DNA of 44,288 bases from Neobacillus fumarioli NBRC 102428 (GTDB taxonomy: Bacteria; Bacillota; Bacilli; Bacillales; Cytobacillaceae): NCBI RefSeq assembly GCF_001591485.1, contig NZ_BCUZ01000014.1, positions 1 through 44,288 of the forward strand, written 5' to 3'. The translations under genes and the position numbers were made by a program. The notes under the pieces were generated by a model. The model worked only from the letters and a program-made list of their open reading frames with translations. It was not told where the DNA came from and ran no database searches. Numbering within the stretch: the first letter of the stretch is position 1; the number at the start of each line of letters is the position of its first letter. Shown piece by piece: positions 1 to 8,133 of the stretch.

Positions 1-46
1 GAGACAATATAATTAAATTAAAAATATATTATTTTTATTACATAAA

Positions 47-76
47 TTTACAATAATCAGTATTTTTAAGTATAAT
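47..76 (+). promoter_or_regulatory. SigA-type promoter of rsbY
   Basis: TTTACA (47-52) and TATAAT (71-76) are separated by 18 bases, a near-consensus vegetative promoter about 35 bases before the rsbY start. No SigB-type -35/-10 pair was seen here, so this regulator appears to be made constitutively. Confidence 0.6.
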
Positions 77-109
77 GAAAGGAACCTTGGAAAAGGAGCA
101 GTAAATAAT

Positions 110-1246
110 ATGACAATTCTTCTAGTTGATGATAATTCGGTTAATCTGTTTGTGATTGAAAAGATCTTAAAAAACGCTGGATATACAGATTGTGTATCTC
201 TTAAATCGGCTTATGAACTTTTTGATTACCTTAAAATTGATTCAATAAAGCCAAGGTATGAGGATGTGGATTTAATATTACTTGATATTATGATGCCGGA
301 GATGGATGGTTTAGAAGCTTGCCGCCGGATCCAAGAGGAGGAGAAATTAAAAGACATCCCCATTATTTTTATAACTGCAATTGAAGATACAAAAAAATTA
401 GCAGAGGCGCTAGATTGCGGCGGAACGGACTATGTCACAAAACCTATTAACAAAACAGAACTGCTCGCACGTATTCGTGTTGCGCTTCGCCTAAAATATG
501 AGAAGGATTGGCATAAAGAACAGGATAAGAAACTCCAAAGTGAATTGGATTTAGCCACTCAAGTCCAAAGAAGTTTGTTAAATTCTCCGCTGAAGGAAAA
601 CAATATTCAAATACAAGTCTCCCATTGTCCCTCGTTTAAATTGGCAGGTGATATATATTACTGGGAAAAGATCAGTGATCACCGTTATGCCATCATGCTG
701 TTAGATATGATGGGGCACGGCATATCTGCTTCCCTTGTTTGTATGTTTATTTTTTCCGCCTTGAAAGATATGATGAAACGTATTGTAGATCCGGTGGACA
801 TCATAAAAGAATTAAACCGTTATATGACGATGATCCATAATCCAGACAAATATTTGAATTACTATTTCACAGCTATTTACCTTGTGATTGATACAGAAAA
901 GAAAACGGTTGAATATGTGAATGCCGGTCATCCACCTGGATTTGCGTGCGCAGATGGGGAAGTTTCCTATTCCCTTGAGCTAGGGTGTCATCCTATTGGT
1001 TTATTTGAACAAATAGAAGTACAAAAATCTATGATTCATTACAATAATGATATTCAAATTATGCTGTATACCGATGGTGTGGTGGATGCGAATATTCCTG
1101 ATGAAGAGCAAATAATAGATAAAATGAAAACCCTCACACAGGAAAAATGGGAAATGTCTGGATCACCTCTTCATCTCGTGTTACCAGATGAGAAGCATTT
1201 GAATCAGCCTGATGACATGTGCATTCTGATGATTAAAGCCATGTAA
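110..1246 (+). CDS. rsbY: Response regulator with PP2C-type phosphatase domain, RsbY-like
   Basis: Receiver domain (about residues 1-125) fused through a coiled linker to a SpoIIE/PP2C phosphatase (about 165-375). Receiver residues visible are the Asp7/Asp8 acidic pair, phospho-acceptor Asp59 in LLDIMMPEMDG and Lys111. The phosphatase has metal-binding signatures GD (180-181), LLDMMGHG (197-204), YTDG (320-323) and a terminal DD (368-369). In the B. cereus-type SigB pathway RsbY is phosphorylated by RsbK and then dephosphorylates the anti-anti-sigma factor RsbV, releasing SigB. The RsbY name rests on this architecture plus convergent rsbM/rsbK-like genes and nearby sigB. An AAGGAG site (93-98) supports the ATG. 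The usual GDxYD motif reads GDIYYW here. The oddity is that no rsbV, its expected substrate, lies in the window. Confidence 0.87.
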   Translation: MTILLVDDNSVNLFVIEKILKNAGYTDCVSLKSAYELFDYLKIDSIKPRYEDVDLILLDIMMPEMDGLEACRRIQEEEKLKDIPIIFITAIEDTKKLAEALDCGGTDYVTKPINKTELLARIRVALRLKYEKDWHKEQDKKLQSELDLATQVQRSLLNSPLKENNIQIQVSHCPSFKLAGDIYYWEKISDHRYAIMLLDMMGHGISASLVCMFIFSALKDMMKRIVDPVDIIKELNRYMTMIHNPDKYLNYYFTAIYLVIDTEKKTVEYVNAGHPPGFACADGEVSYSLELGCHPIGLFEQIEVQKSMIHYNNDIQIMLYTDGVVDANIPDEEQIIDKMKTLTQEKWEMSGSPLHLVLPDEKHLNQPDDMCILMIKAM

Positions 1247-1282
1247 AAAGACTACCAGCTTTAAAAGGCTGGTAGTCTTTTC
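1247..1282. terminator. Bidirectional Rho-independent terminator
   Basis: A 13-base perfect stem (1247-1259 with 1268-1280) is flanked by A-rich and T-rich ends. It lies between the convergent rsbY and rsbM ends and can serve both. Confidence 0.85.
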
Positions 1283-1289
1283 TTTATCT

Positions 1290-2144
1290 TTATACTTTTC
1301 GATAGATCTGTTCAGCAGCATCAAATTCTATATAAGAATCGGCTCTGGTTACGAAACGAATGGTCTCTTTATCGCCAAGTGCTAGAAAGCCATTAGGACA
1401 TAGGCTTTCATAAAATAACTCATGGACTTGTTGTTGCAGATTGGTATTAAAGTAAATGAGTACATTTCGGCAAATAATCACATGAAACTCATTAAATGAT
1501 CGATCTGTTACAAGGTTATGTTGGAAGAAGATGATATTCTTCTTTAAAGCTGAATGGAAATGTGCGTATTTATGATCCGTTGTATAATATTCAGAAAAAG
1601 AATGAGTCCCACCGGATTTTAAATAATTTTTTGTGTAATTTTGCATTTTCCCTAATGGAAACATGCCGTGTTTTGCCTTTTCTAATATGTTTTCATTCAT
1701 ATCGGTTCCGTAAATTTTTGCCTTTTCCAATAAGTTTTCTTCATGCAATAAAATAGCCATCGAAAATACTTCTTCCCCAGTAGAACAACCCGCATGCCAA
1801 ATACGTATTTCAGGAAGATCTTTTAATAAAGGGACCACTTTTGTTCTGAATGAATAGAAAAAATGTGGATCCCGAAACATTTCCGTTACATTAATAGAAA
1901 AATCATCAAGTAACACTTTAATAAAAGCAGGTTCATGGATGACTTTCTCAAGTAAACGTGTGACAGTAGGAACCTTCTCCACTCTCATTCTATTTTTGAT
2001 ACGGCGCCAAATAGAGGATCTCATGTATTGACGAAAATCGTATCCGGATAACTGGTAAATACCTTGTAATAGTAAGTCAATCTCCAAGTTTTTGGTTTCA
2101 TCTAATTCAATCTCATGTTCATTTACCTCATATGGATCCATCAC
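1290..2144 (-). CDS. rsbM: CheR-type methyltransferase, RsbM-like
   Basis: A CheR-family SAM-dependent methyltransferase of 284 residues, the usual single-domain size. The N-terminal helical domain carries the SINVTEMFRDP motif (about 83-93). The SAM site AGCSTGEE is at 118-125 and the conserved IICRNVLIYF stretch at 223-232. There are no chemotaxis receptors or che genes nearby; the neighbour is a hybrid kinase, matching B. cereus RsbM, which methylates RsbK and restrains SigB activation. The gene follows rsbK by 13 bases, and the rsbK stop codon TAG is part of its ribosome site TAGGTGG, so translation is probably coupled. The start is GTG at 2144, with ATG one codon later also possible. Confidence 0.85.
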   Translation of the reverse strand: MMDPYEVNEHEIELDETKNLEIDLLLQGIYQLSGYDFRQYMRSSIWRRIKNRMRVEKVPTVTRLLEKVIHEPAFIKVLLDDFSINVTEMFRDPHFFYSFRTKVVPLLKDLPEIRIWHAGCSTGEEVFSMAILLHEENLLEKAKIYGTDMNENILEKAKHGMFPLGKMQNYTKNYLKSGGTHSFSEYYTTDHKYAHFHSALKKNIIFFQHNLVTDRSFNEFHVIICRNVLIYFNTNLQQQVHELFYESLCPNGFLALGDKETIRFVTRADSYIEFDAAEQIYRKV

Positions 2145-2157
2145 TTTATCAAACCAC

Positions 2158-4908
2158 CTATCTTGTTAACCAGACCCGCATAGCTGAAAGAAGTTGTGTA
2201 AGTTCTACAGGTTTACTAATATAATCAGAAGCACCCGCTTCCAAGCACTTTTCCCGGTCATTTTTCATTGCTTTTGCCGTAAGAGCGATGATCGGTAAAG
2301 ATTCAAATTTCTTGATTTTACGGATGTTTTTCATTGTTTCATATCCATCCATTTCAGGCATCATGATATCCATAAGGACGATATCAAAGTTAGGATGTTC
2401 TTCTAAAATTTTGAGACATTCAATTCCATTATTGGCAGTAAAGACATTCATGCCTTCTTTCTTTATGGCTTTTTCCAATGTGAAAATATTGCGCCTGTCA
2501 TCATCTACTATTAGGACATTTTTATTCGAAAATACATTATTCTCCAATGTAACAATTCTGGAATGTGCATTTTCAACTTCATTGATTTCTTCTTCCATGG
2601 CCATTTCATCCTCATATTGGATGGTTGCCACAATTTCCTCGTAAGTGTCCGCTTCTTTCACATGATGAATCCCGTTTGGTAGACTTGGAAGATAAAGTGT
2701 AAATGTGCTTCCCACACCTTCTTCGCTCTTGAGAACAATTCTTCCGCCAAGAAGTTTCGCAAACTCCTTGCAAATGGATAAACCAAGTCCGGTGCCGCCG
2801 TACTTTCTTTCCGTGGCACCATTTGCTTGCTGAAATGCTTCGAAAATAAGTGTTTGTTTAGCTTTAGGAATGCCGATGCCCGTGTCTTGCACTGAAATTT
2901 CAAGCCAATATTCAGCCTCTTTCATTTGGAACCATCTTTGAGCCAATTTGTCTTCTACTTTTCGAATGATTAAAGAAACAGATCCGCTTTCTGTGAATTT
3001 AAGAGCATTCGATAACAGATTCTTAATAATTTGTTGAAAGCGTTGCTCATCTGTATAGAAAATATCTGGTACATTTGCTTCTTTCATAATAGTGAAATCT
3101 AACTCTTTTTGTTTTGCGATTGGGGAGAAATTAGCTTCCAACTGTGAGGGCAATTCGTTAAGACTCACCTCGGCAAAAGTCATTTCAAGCTTTCCTGCTT
3201 CCACTTTCGATAAATCAAGGATATCATTAATTAACATAAGCAGATCTTTTCCGGATGAATGAATAACCCGGGCATATTCTACAGTTTCTTCTGAAAGAGT
3301 TTGATCAGAGTTTTCCGTAAGCATTTCTGAAAGGAGCAAAATACTGTTAAGTGGAGTTCGCAATTCATGGGACATATTTGCCATGAATTCTGACTTATAT
3401 TTCGAGCTAAGAGCAAGTTGTCTGGCTTTCTCTTCCAATTCTGCTTTTGCGTATTCTAACTCTCTTGCTCGTTCTTCAGCTTCTTGTGTTCGTTCTTCCA
3501 GTTGTTCGTTAATCATTCGTAATTCCTCAGATTGCATATTCAATTCTACGGATTGTGTTTGCAGATCTTCTGCTTGTGCTTGAAGTTCTTCAGTCATTGC
3601 TTGGGATTTTTTTAATAATCTTTCAATTTCCATTCTCCCTAATACACTATTCAAGGTAAGACCAAATGTATTCAGCACTTCTTCCATAAGAATTTGCTGC
3701 AAGTCTGTAAATTCGTTAAGACTTGCCAATTCAATAACAGCAATCGTTTCCCCTTCAAAAATAATAGGAGCAATTAAAATGCTGTTCGGTTTAATCTCGC
3801 CTAAAGCTGAACTGATTAGACGATAATCATTTGGAATATTATTATTAATCAATATGCTTTTTTCAGCCGCACATTGGCCTATAAGGCCTTGACCTAAAGT
3901 GAAACTTTTGATTCCGATATCATCTTCAGGATCTGCATAAATGGCCTTTTTTACATATTCGATCATTTGATTGTTTTGTTCACGTAAATATAAAGCTCCA
4001 AACGATGCACCCGTTACTTGAGAAATACCGGAAAGAAATTTTTTCGTAATCTTTTCTAAAGAGGAAATTCCTTGGTACATCGTCACTAGTTCAGCAATAT
4101 TCGACTGCAGCCATTGACGCTGGGTAAAAACATCGATTAATGTATTGGTTGCATTCCCAAGGTCTTTAATTTCGTCATTTGATTTAATCACAATGCGTTT
4201 TTCAATCTTTCCTCTCGATGTAACCATCTGCATAATGGTTTGAGTAACTTCATTGATGGTATTTACGATCGATTTAGAAACCACTAGAGCCGAACTAATC
4301 GAGATAGCAGCTAGAAGAATGGCTATTCCGAATAAACTAAGGGTTAGCATAGAGTTTTGTTTGTCTAATCTTTGCGCAAGGTTATTGGTAAATGACTTTT
4401 CCGTAGTGCGGAAGGTTTCAAATAGCGTCCGGATGGTATCCATGTCCTTTTGCCCAATATCTGTTTTGAAAAAATTATTTAAATCTTGTGTTTTATTTTC
4501 TCTTTTCCATTGAACGGTCGGGTCTCCAGCAGTTTGGATCCAATGTTCAATGGTTTCTTTAATTGTCATTAACTTTTTCTGTTGATTAGGGTTATCAGAC
4601 AGTAAATTATATAATTGGTTGTATTCATCTTTCCACTTCGTTTCTGCATCTTTATATGGTAATAAATAGTCCTCTTTTCCAGTTATAATATAATCCCATT
4701 GACTTGTTTCCATATCCAACACGTGTTTTTCCATTTGATTCGATAATTCAAGGATAGACATATCATGTTTGATAATATAATTTCTTTCCTTTTGAAGGGA
4801 AGAAATTTGATAGTTGATCATAATAATAGAGATGATAAAACAAAAAATGACAATTAAATTTCCGTAGATGATTTTTGAGCGGATCCCAAACCTTTTATTC
4901 TTCGGCAT
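2158..4908 (-). CDS. rsbK: Hybrid sensor histidine kinase, RsbK-like
   Basis: A membrane-bound hybrid kinase of 916 residues. Order of parts: TM1 (about 15-33), CHASE3-like extracytoplasmic domain (38-175), TM2 (187-209), HAMP (209-262), GAF (280-420), a Glu/Gln-rich coiled coil (430-500), HisKA with phospho-His514 in MSHELRTPL, HATPase (about 620-742; N-box near 630, DTGIGIP 675-681, GGTGLGL 704-710) and a C-terminal receiver (797-914) with acceptor Asp847. This architecture and the adjoining CheR-like and PP2C-receiver genes match the RsbK/RsbM/RsbY stress system. The coiled coil is the likely place for the glutamate methylated by RsbM (inference). The stimulus is unknown. The ribosome site GTAGGG is weak. 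A general chemoreceptor-like kinase is the alternative reading. Confidence 0.87.
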   Translation of the reverse strand: MPKNKRFGIRSKIIYGNLIVIFCFIISIIMINYQISSLQKERNYIIKHDMSILELSNQMEKHVLDMETSQWDYIITGKEDYLLPYKDAETKWKDEYNQLYNLLSDNPNQQKKLMTIKETIEHWIQTAGDPTVQWKRENKTQDLNNFFKTDIGQKDMDTIRTLFETFRTTEKSFTNNLAQRLDKQNSMLTLSLFGIAILLAAISISSALVVSKSIVNTINEVTQTIMQMVTSRGKIEKRIVIKSNDEIKDLGNATNTLIDVFTQRQWLQSNIAELVTMYQGISSLEKITKKFLSGISQVTGASFGALYLREQNNQMIEYVKKAIYADPEDDIGIKSFTLGQGLIGQCAAEKSILINNNIPNDYRLISSALGEIKPNSILIAPIIFEGETIAVIELASLNEFTDLQQILMEEVLNTFGLTLNSVLGRMEIERLLKKSQAMTEELQAQAEDLQTQSVELNMQSEELRMINEQLEERTQEAEERARELEYAKAELEEKARQLALSSKYKSEFMANMSHELRTPLNSILLLSEMLTENSDQTLSEETVEYARVIHSSGKDLLMLINDILDLSKVEAGKLEMTFAEVSLNELPSQLEANFSPIAKQKELDFTIMKEANVPDIFYTDEQRFQQIIKNLLSNALKFTESGSVSLIIRKVEDKLAQRWFQMKEAEYWLEISVQDTGIGIPKAKQTLIFEAFQQANGATERKYGGTGLGLSICKEFAKLLGGRIVLKSEEGVGSTFTLYLPSLPNGIHHVKEADTYEEIVATIQYEDEMAMEEEINEVENAHSRIVTLENNVFSNKNVLIVDDDRRNIFTLEKAIKKEGMNVFTANNGIECLKILEEHPNFDIVLMDIMMPEMDGYETMKNIRKIKKFESLPIIALTAKAMKNDREKCLEAGASDYISKPVELTQLLSAMRVWLTR

Positions 4909-4946
4909 CTAGTACCCTACTTTCTTCAAAAAAATCTTATATTTTC

Positions 4947-4975
4947 ATTATAATCCTTATATGTAGCAGGTAATA
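4947..4975 (-). promoter_or_regulatory. Possible SigA promoter of rsbK-rsbM
   Basis: On the minus strand TATAAT (complement of 4947-4952) is preceded after 17 bases by TATTAC, a weak -35. It lies about 40 bases before rsbK. The -10 is good and the -35 poor. Confidence 0.35.
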
Positions 4976-5101
4976 TAAAAAATTGTAAATTGCAAAAAAT
5001 GACTTTCTTGTTTTGAAAAGCTTTTGATAGGGAATTTCCCATTAATTTGCTCTTTGAAACTTCGGCGTTGTTCAAGGATGTAAGGGAATCTTACATTTAA
5101 G

Positions 5102-5126
5102 GTTTATTTTTTAGCCAAAAAGGTAT
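5102..5126 (+). promoter_or_regulatory. SigB-type promoter of gsp17M
   Basis: GTTTAT (5102-5107), 13 bases, then AGGTAT (5121-5126). This fits the SigB pattern GTTTwa-N12-15-GGGwaw except for the first base of the -10. A strong AAGGAGG ribosome site follows. Confidence 0.6.
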
Positions 5127-5161
5127 GTATAAAGTATCAAAGCAAAGGAGGAATCATTCAA

Positions 5162-5491
5162 ATGGAATCAAAACCATATGTGAAGGAATTTTCCAATGAG
5201 CAGGAAGTTGCAAAGGCCGTTATTACATTACAATCAAATGGCGTTAATCCGGAAAATATTTTTGTATTAACGCATGATCAAGATAGAACGAATAGAATAG
5301 CTAAAAAGGCTGGTGCTAACACGATTGGTGTGAATGAGCAGGATTTAGGTTCATTACTGGTAAATGTGTTTGGTTCGACAGGGGATCGGCTTCGTACCAT
5401 GATGGAGGATATAGGTATATCTTTAGATGAAGCAAGCCTTTATGAAGAAAAACTCGATCAAGGGAAAGTTCTATTGTTTGTAAAAGACTAA
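5162..5491 (+). CDS. gsp17M: General stress protein 17M (YflT family)
   Basis: A small cytosolic protein of 109 residues matching the GSP17M/YflT family: N-terminal VKEFSNEQEVAKAV, central VLTHDQDRTNRIAKKAGANT, C-terminal KLDQGKVLLFVKD. Family members are classic SigB-regulon proteins of unknown biochemical role. The gene sits between rsbK and sigB with its own SigB-type promoter, so it is probably a direct SigB target. AAAGGAGG just before the ATG fixes the start. A strong hairpin terminator follows at 5567-5602, making it monocistronic. Confidence 0.88.
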   Translation: MESKPYVKEFSNEQEVAKAVITLQSNGVNPENIFVLTHDQDRTNRIAKKAGANTIGVNEQDLGSLLVNVFGSTGDRLRTMMEDIGISLDEASLYEEKLDQGKVLLFVKD

Positions 5492-5566
5492 AATACTTAG
5501 GCAAAGCGGGATTGCTTTATAGGCAGCCCTCTTGCCATTACATAAACGTTGAAAGGAGTGAATCGA

Positions 5567-5602
5567 AATAGTCCCCGCTATAAAAAGTGGGGACTATTTT
5601 GT
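5567..5602 (+). terminator. Rho-independent terminator after gsp17M
   Basis: AATAGTCCCC pairs with GGGGACTATT around a short loop and is followed by TTTTGTT. Confidence 0.75.
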
Positions 5603-5631
5603 TGGATTCTTATAAGTAAAGTATAAAGTTT

Positions 5632-5740
5632 GACTTCGAAAATTGTCCAGCTCCACAAGAAATGCTTCGACAGCATCAGCAACGCACGCCTAAAAGAAAT
5701 AGCTTTTAGGTGGAGCGCCTAGCCCTTCGGGACAAAAACC
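5632..5740. repeat. Dispersed hairpin repeat, copy 1
   Basis: Begins GACTTCGAAA then ATTGTCCAGCTCCA and ends with GCGCCTAGCCCTTCGGGAC followed by AAAAACC, directly against the sigB stop codon. The middle holds its own inverted repeat (CCTAAAAG / CTTTTAGG, near 5691-5712). Shares its ends with copies at 11321, 14490 and 18356. The far half seen in copies 3 and 4 (GGGGCTGACCAAGGCGC) is missing, so this copy is partial. Confidence 0.7.
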
Positions 5741-6511
5741 TTAATAAGCATAAATAGCTTCTCGTAATTTCTTAATGGCACAGCGCCTTAATCTGGATAC
5801 GTGCATTTGGGATATACCAATCTTCTCTCCAGCTTGCCTTTGCGTCATATTTTCCAAATAAGTGTATTGGATGACAAGGCGTTCTTGCTCCGTGAGAACG
5901 TGCAAAACACGTTCAATGACCAGACGCTGATCAATCTTTTCATAACCAGATTCTTCATTTCCGATGATATCGAGTAAGGTCATCATACTTCCATCAGATT
6001 CTGATTCAATCGGGCGGTCTACTGATATAGACTGGTAACCATTCCCCATTTCCATTGCCTCCAATACTTCTTCCTCTGAAAGACCTAAACTGGAGGCAAT
6101 TTCATCGATTCTTGGCGGACGCTGCAGTTCAATGGTTAAATCTTCTGCGGCTTTTTTAATTTTTGGACCGATCTCTTTCACTCTTCTAGGGACATGAACG
6201 CTCCATGTCTTATCGCGTAAATATCGTTTGATTTCTCCTACAATGGTAGGAACCGCGAAGGCTTCAAACGCTTTTCCAAATGAATCATCATACCTGTGAA
6301 TGGCTCCAAGCAAACCGATCATACCCACTTGAAAAATATCTTCATGATAATGATTGCCTTTTGAGTATTTTCTTGCGATAGAGTCAACAAGCCTTGTAAA
6401 ATGAAGGACTAGTTTTTCTTGTATCTTTTCATCTCCAGTTTTTTGGAAAGATTTAATTAATTCTGTAATATGGTTTGAATTATATTTATTAGGGAGAGGT
6501 AACTTTTCCAA
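5741..6511 (-). CDS. sigB: RNA polymerase sigma factor SigB (general stress)
   Basis: A sigma-70 family group 3 factor. Landmarks are region 2 (HEDIFQVGMIGLLGAIHRYD, then FEAFAVPTIVGEIKRYLRDK), the SVHVPRR stretch into region 3, and region 4 with the helix-turn-helix ISQMHVSRL. These match SigB rather than SigF or SigG. The TTG at 6511 is preferred, giving 256 residues: GAAGGTGG lies 6 bases upstream, whereas a farther TTG at 6535 lacks a ribosome site. It overlaps the rsbW end by 23 bases, the usual coupled rsbW-sigB arrangement. SigB directs transcription of stress genes and is held by RsbW. Expression is probably autoregulated from the SigB promoter at 7092-7117. Confidence 0.92.
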   Translation of the reverse strand: MEKLPLPNKYNSNHITELIKSFQKTGDEKIQEKLVLHFTRLVDSIARKYSKGNHYHEDIFQVGMIGLLGAIHRYDDSFGKAFEAFAVPTIVGEIKRYLRDKTWSVHVPRRVKEIGPKIKKAAEDLTIELQRPPRIDEIASSLGLSEEEVLEAMEMGNGYQSISVDRPIESESDGSMMTLLDIIGNEESGYEKIDQRLVIERVLHVLTEQERLVIQYTYLENMTQRQAGEKIGISQMHVSRLRRCAIKKLREAIYAY

Positions 6512-6959
6512 TAGATTCCACCTTCTCTCCTTCAAGGTACTTCGTCATGACAACTGTGACTCCTTCATTTTGAAAGTATTCCACTACATCCATAATACTA
6601 TCAATTAAATAAAGACCTAATCCTCCTTCATGAAGGATATTCGTTTGCTGTCTTTCATGATAAGGACCGATGTTCATTTTCGCATGATTGACATCAAATC
6701 TTTCCCCAGTGTGAGCGACTATGATATCCAGCCGATTTGAATAGATGCCAAAGCTGATGGAAATTTGACCGTCCTGTTTTCCTTTATATCCATGCTTAAT
6801 TCCGTTGGTAATGGCTTCACTAGTAGCGATTTTCAAATCTTCAATAATTTCGTAATCAAACCCCATTTGGCTAGCAATAGCGGATAATGTTAGTCTTGCA
6901 ACACCTAAATATTGCGGCTTTGCAGGTATTTTCATTTCGATAAATTCTTGTTCACACAT
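6489..6959 (-). CDS. rsbW: Anti-sigma B factor / serine kinase RsbW, with altered ATP-site residue
   Basis: A GHKL-fold protein of 156 residues, close to RsbW along its length (YIEMK-like N-terminus, LTLSAIAS, DLKIATSEAITN, EGGLGLYLIDSIMD, TKYLEGEKV). RsbW binds SigB and normally also phosphorylates RsbV. The N-box (Glu48, Asn52) and G2 loop (about 111-117) look normal. In the G1 box the expected VADEGDSFD-type segment reads VAHTGERFD, so the Asp that contacts the adenine base in this fold is His83 (codon CAC, one base from GAC). Kinase activity may be weakened while sigma binding is kept (inference). GGAGG precedes the ATG. Unlike related loci there is no rsbV upstream: a SigB promoter lies about 130 bases from the start. 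Confidence 0.9.
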   Translation of the reverse strand: MCEQEFIEMKIPAKPQYLGVARLTLSAIASQMGFDYEIIEDLKIATSEAITNGIKHGYKGKQDGQISISFGIYSNRLDIIVAHTGERFDVNHAKMNIGPYHERQQTNILHEGGLGLYLIDSIMDVVEYFQNEGVTVVMTKYLEGEKVESIGKVTSP

Positions 6960-7091
6960 GATTCCAAACCCTCCAAATTATAAATATATGAATATTATTT
7001 TGGTCATCTACAAACAGTGAATATAAAACTCTTTTGGTGTTGTTTATCATTTTTCTTTTTTACGATTCTCCATTAGTAAATCTCTTCTTAA

Positions 7092-7117
7092 TTACCCCTT
7101 TTTCTACAAAATAAAAC
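7092..7117 (-). promoter_or_regulatory. SigB-type autoregulatory promoter of rsbW-sigB
   Basis: On the minus strand GTTTTA (complement of 7112-7117), 14 bases, GGGTAA (complement of 7092-7097). This fits the SigB consensus and points at rsbW about 130 bases away, the arrangement needed for SigB positive feedback. The space to rsbW is too short to hold rsbV. Confidence 0.65.
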
Positions 7118-7176
7118 ATAGAACTACTTCATTTACCTCTGAAAGTTTTGAAAGATAAATTTTCAGTCATCTCTTT

Positions 7177-7201
7177 GTTTGTATGAAGTAAAAAGGGGTA
7201 T
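7177..7201 (+). promoter_or_regulatory. SigB-type promoter of the uspA-like gene
   Basis: GTTTGT (7177-7182), 13 bases, GGGTAT (7196-7201). The -10 is perfect. It is divergent from the rsbW promoter and lies 37 bases before the ATG at 7238. Confidence 0.7.
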
Positions 7202-7237
7202 AAGAATGACAAATCGGTAAATGAAAGGGAGATCATA

Positions 7238-7743
7238 ATGTATAACCATATTCTTGTTGGTTTGATGATTCTAAAGACAGTTTGAAAGCATTAGAGAGGG
7301 CAGCTGAACTTTATTCTATGACTCGTGATCCAAAAATTACGGTTGTGTATGTATTGAAAGATCATATGAATGATTTCCCCCTTGGGTATTCTAATGTAAA
7401 TTATCCAGTGGTACCCAGTGTAGATGGGGGGATTTACAATTCCCAAATCATGGCTCACGGAGAAGAGGTCTATCAAAATCCTCAAAAGACAGTAACCTAT
7501 GATCATTCGATTGATGTTATGGATCATGCAAGATTATTCTTGAATCAACATGGTGTACCAGCTGTCTTCGAATCACTAAGTGGAACACCAAGCCATGATT
7601 TATGTGATTTTGCCGTGGATCATGATGTCGATTTAATCATTGTAGGTCATAGTGGAAAAGGAACCTTAAAGAAGTTGTTAACAGGCAGTGTAAGTGAAAG
7701 TGTAATGAAAAGGGCGGAAATGGATGTTCTTGTAGTAAAATAA
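7238..7743 (+). pseudogene. Universal stress protein (UspA family), frameshifted near the N-terminus
   Basis: From the ATG at 7238 (ribosome site AAAGGGAGAT) the reading MYNHILVG continues out of frame to a TGA. Adding one T in the GGTTTGATG run (7259-7265) restores MYNHILVGFDDSKDSLKAL and joins the rest, giving about 168 residues. The body has the UspA ATP-binding pattern GHSGKG followed by GS (near the C-terminus) and the ending MDVLVVK. UspA proteins are cytosolic nucleotide-binding stress proteins. The SigB promoter upstream implies stress induction. An internal TTG at 7282 could start a truncated form, but it would lack the first beta strand and the Asp of the nucleotide site. The missing base lies in a T run, so sequencing error is quite possible. 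Confidence 0.8.
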
Positions 7744-7756
7744 TGTTTTTGTGTTT

Positions 7757-7783
7757 AGGGGCTCTTTTGTAGCCCCTTTTTTT
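7757..7783 (+). terminator. Rho-independent terminator after the uspA-like gene
   Basis: AGGGGCT (7757-7763) pairs with AGCCCCT (7771-7777), followed by a T run. Confidence 0.85.
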
Positions 7784-7877
7784 CTATGAAAACCATTTGA
7801 CCCAATTTGTTCCACTATTGATTTATATTTTAAATTATATTATTTAAAGAGGAAATAACTAAAATATTAACAACTAT

Positions 7878-8129
7878 TTAATATCCTTTTTTTCTGGCTT
7901 TATCCGTCTTTTCTTTGATTTCCCAGAATCCAGGTATAGCATCCACATCATATTCAGTGATATATGAAATCATTTTAAGTTTTAATTCCTGTGCTAAATC
8001 TTCTCTATCATTTGGATTTGTCATATATAATGATTTTTTTAACTTTGGTTCGAATAATTCAATAACAGTTTCCAATGCTTCGTTATTAGACCGTGATTCT
8101 TTTACAAGGTCATATAGTCTATTTGTCAT
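7878..8129 (-). CDS. rsoA: RsoA-like sigma region 2 co-factor (HTH_16-type small protein)
   Basis: A protein of 83 residues with the pattern LFEPKLKKSLYMTNPNDREDLAQELKLKMISYI, resembling a minimal sigma region 2 (the DLxQEL core-binding segment). In B. subtilis the small RsoA (YvrHa) pairs with SigO (YvrI), which supplies the -35-binding region, to form one two-subunit sigma factor active in acid stress. Here the gene is third in an operon after a SigO-like and a YvrJ-like gene, which supports the call. It starts four bases after the yvrJ stop. The name rests on size, motif and context; similar small regulators occur on mobile elements. Confidence 0.62.
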   Translation of the reverse strand: MTNRLYDLVKESRSNNEALETVIELFEPKLKKSLYMTNPNDREDLAQELKLKMISYITEYDVDAIPGFWEIKEKTDKARKKGY

Positions 8130-8133
8130 AAAA

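Noticed and set aside
1290-2144. Chemotaxis CheR
   Set aside because: The methyltransferase fold is right, but there are no chemotaxis genes nearby and the partner genes match the RsbK/RsbY/RsbM set.
6960-7237. Hidden or decayed rsbV between the SigB promoter and rsbW
   Set aside because: No frame of useful length and no STAS motif (DSTGLG-like) on either strand; the stretch is A+T-rich leader with two promoters.
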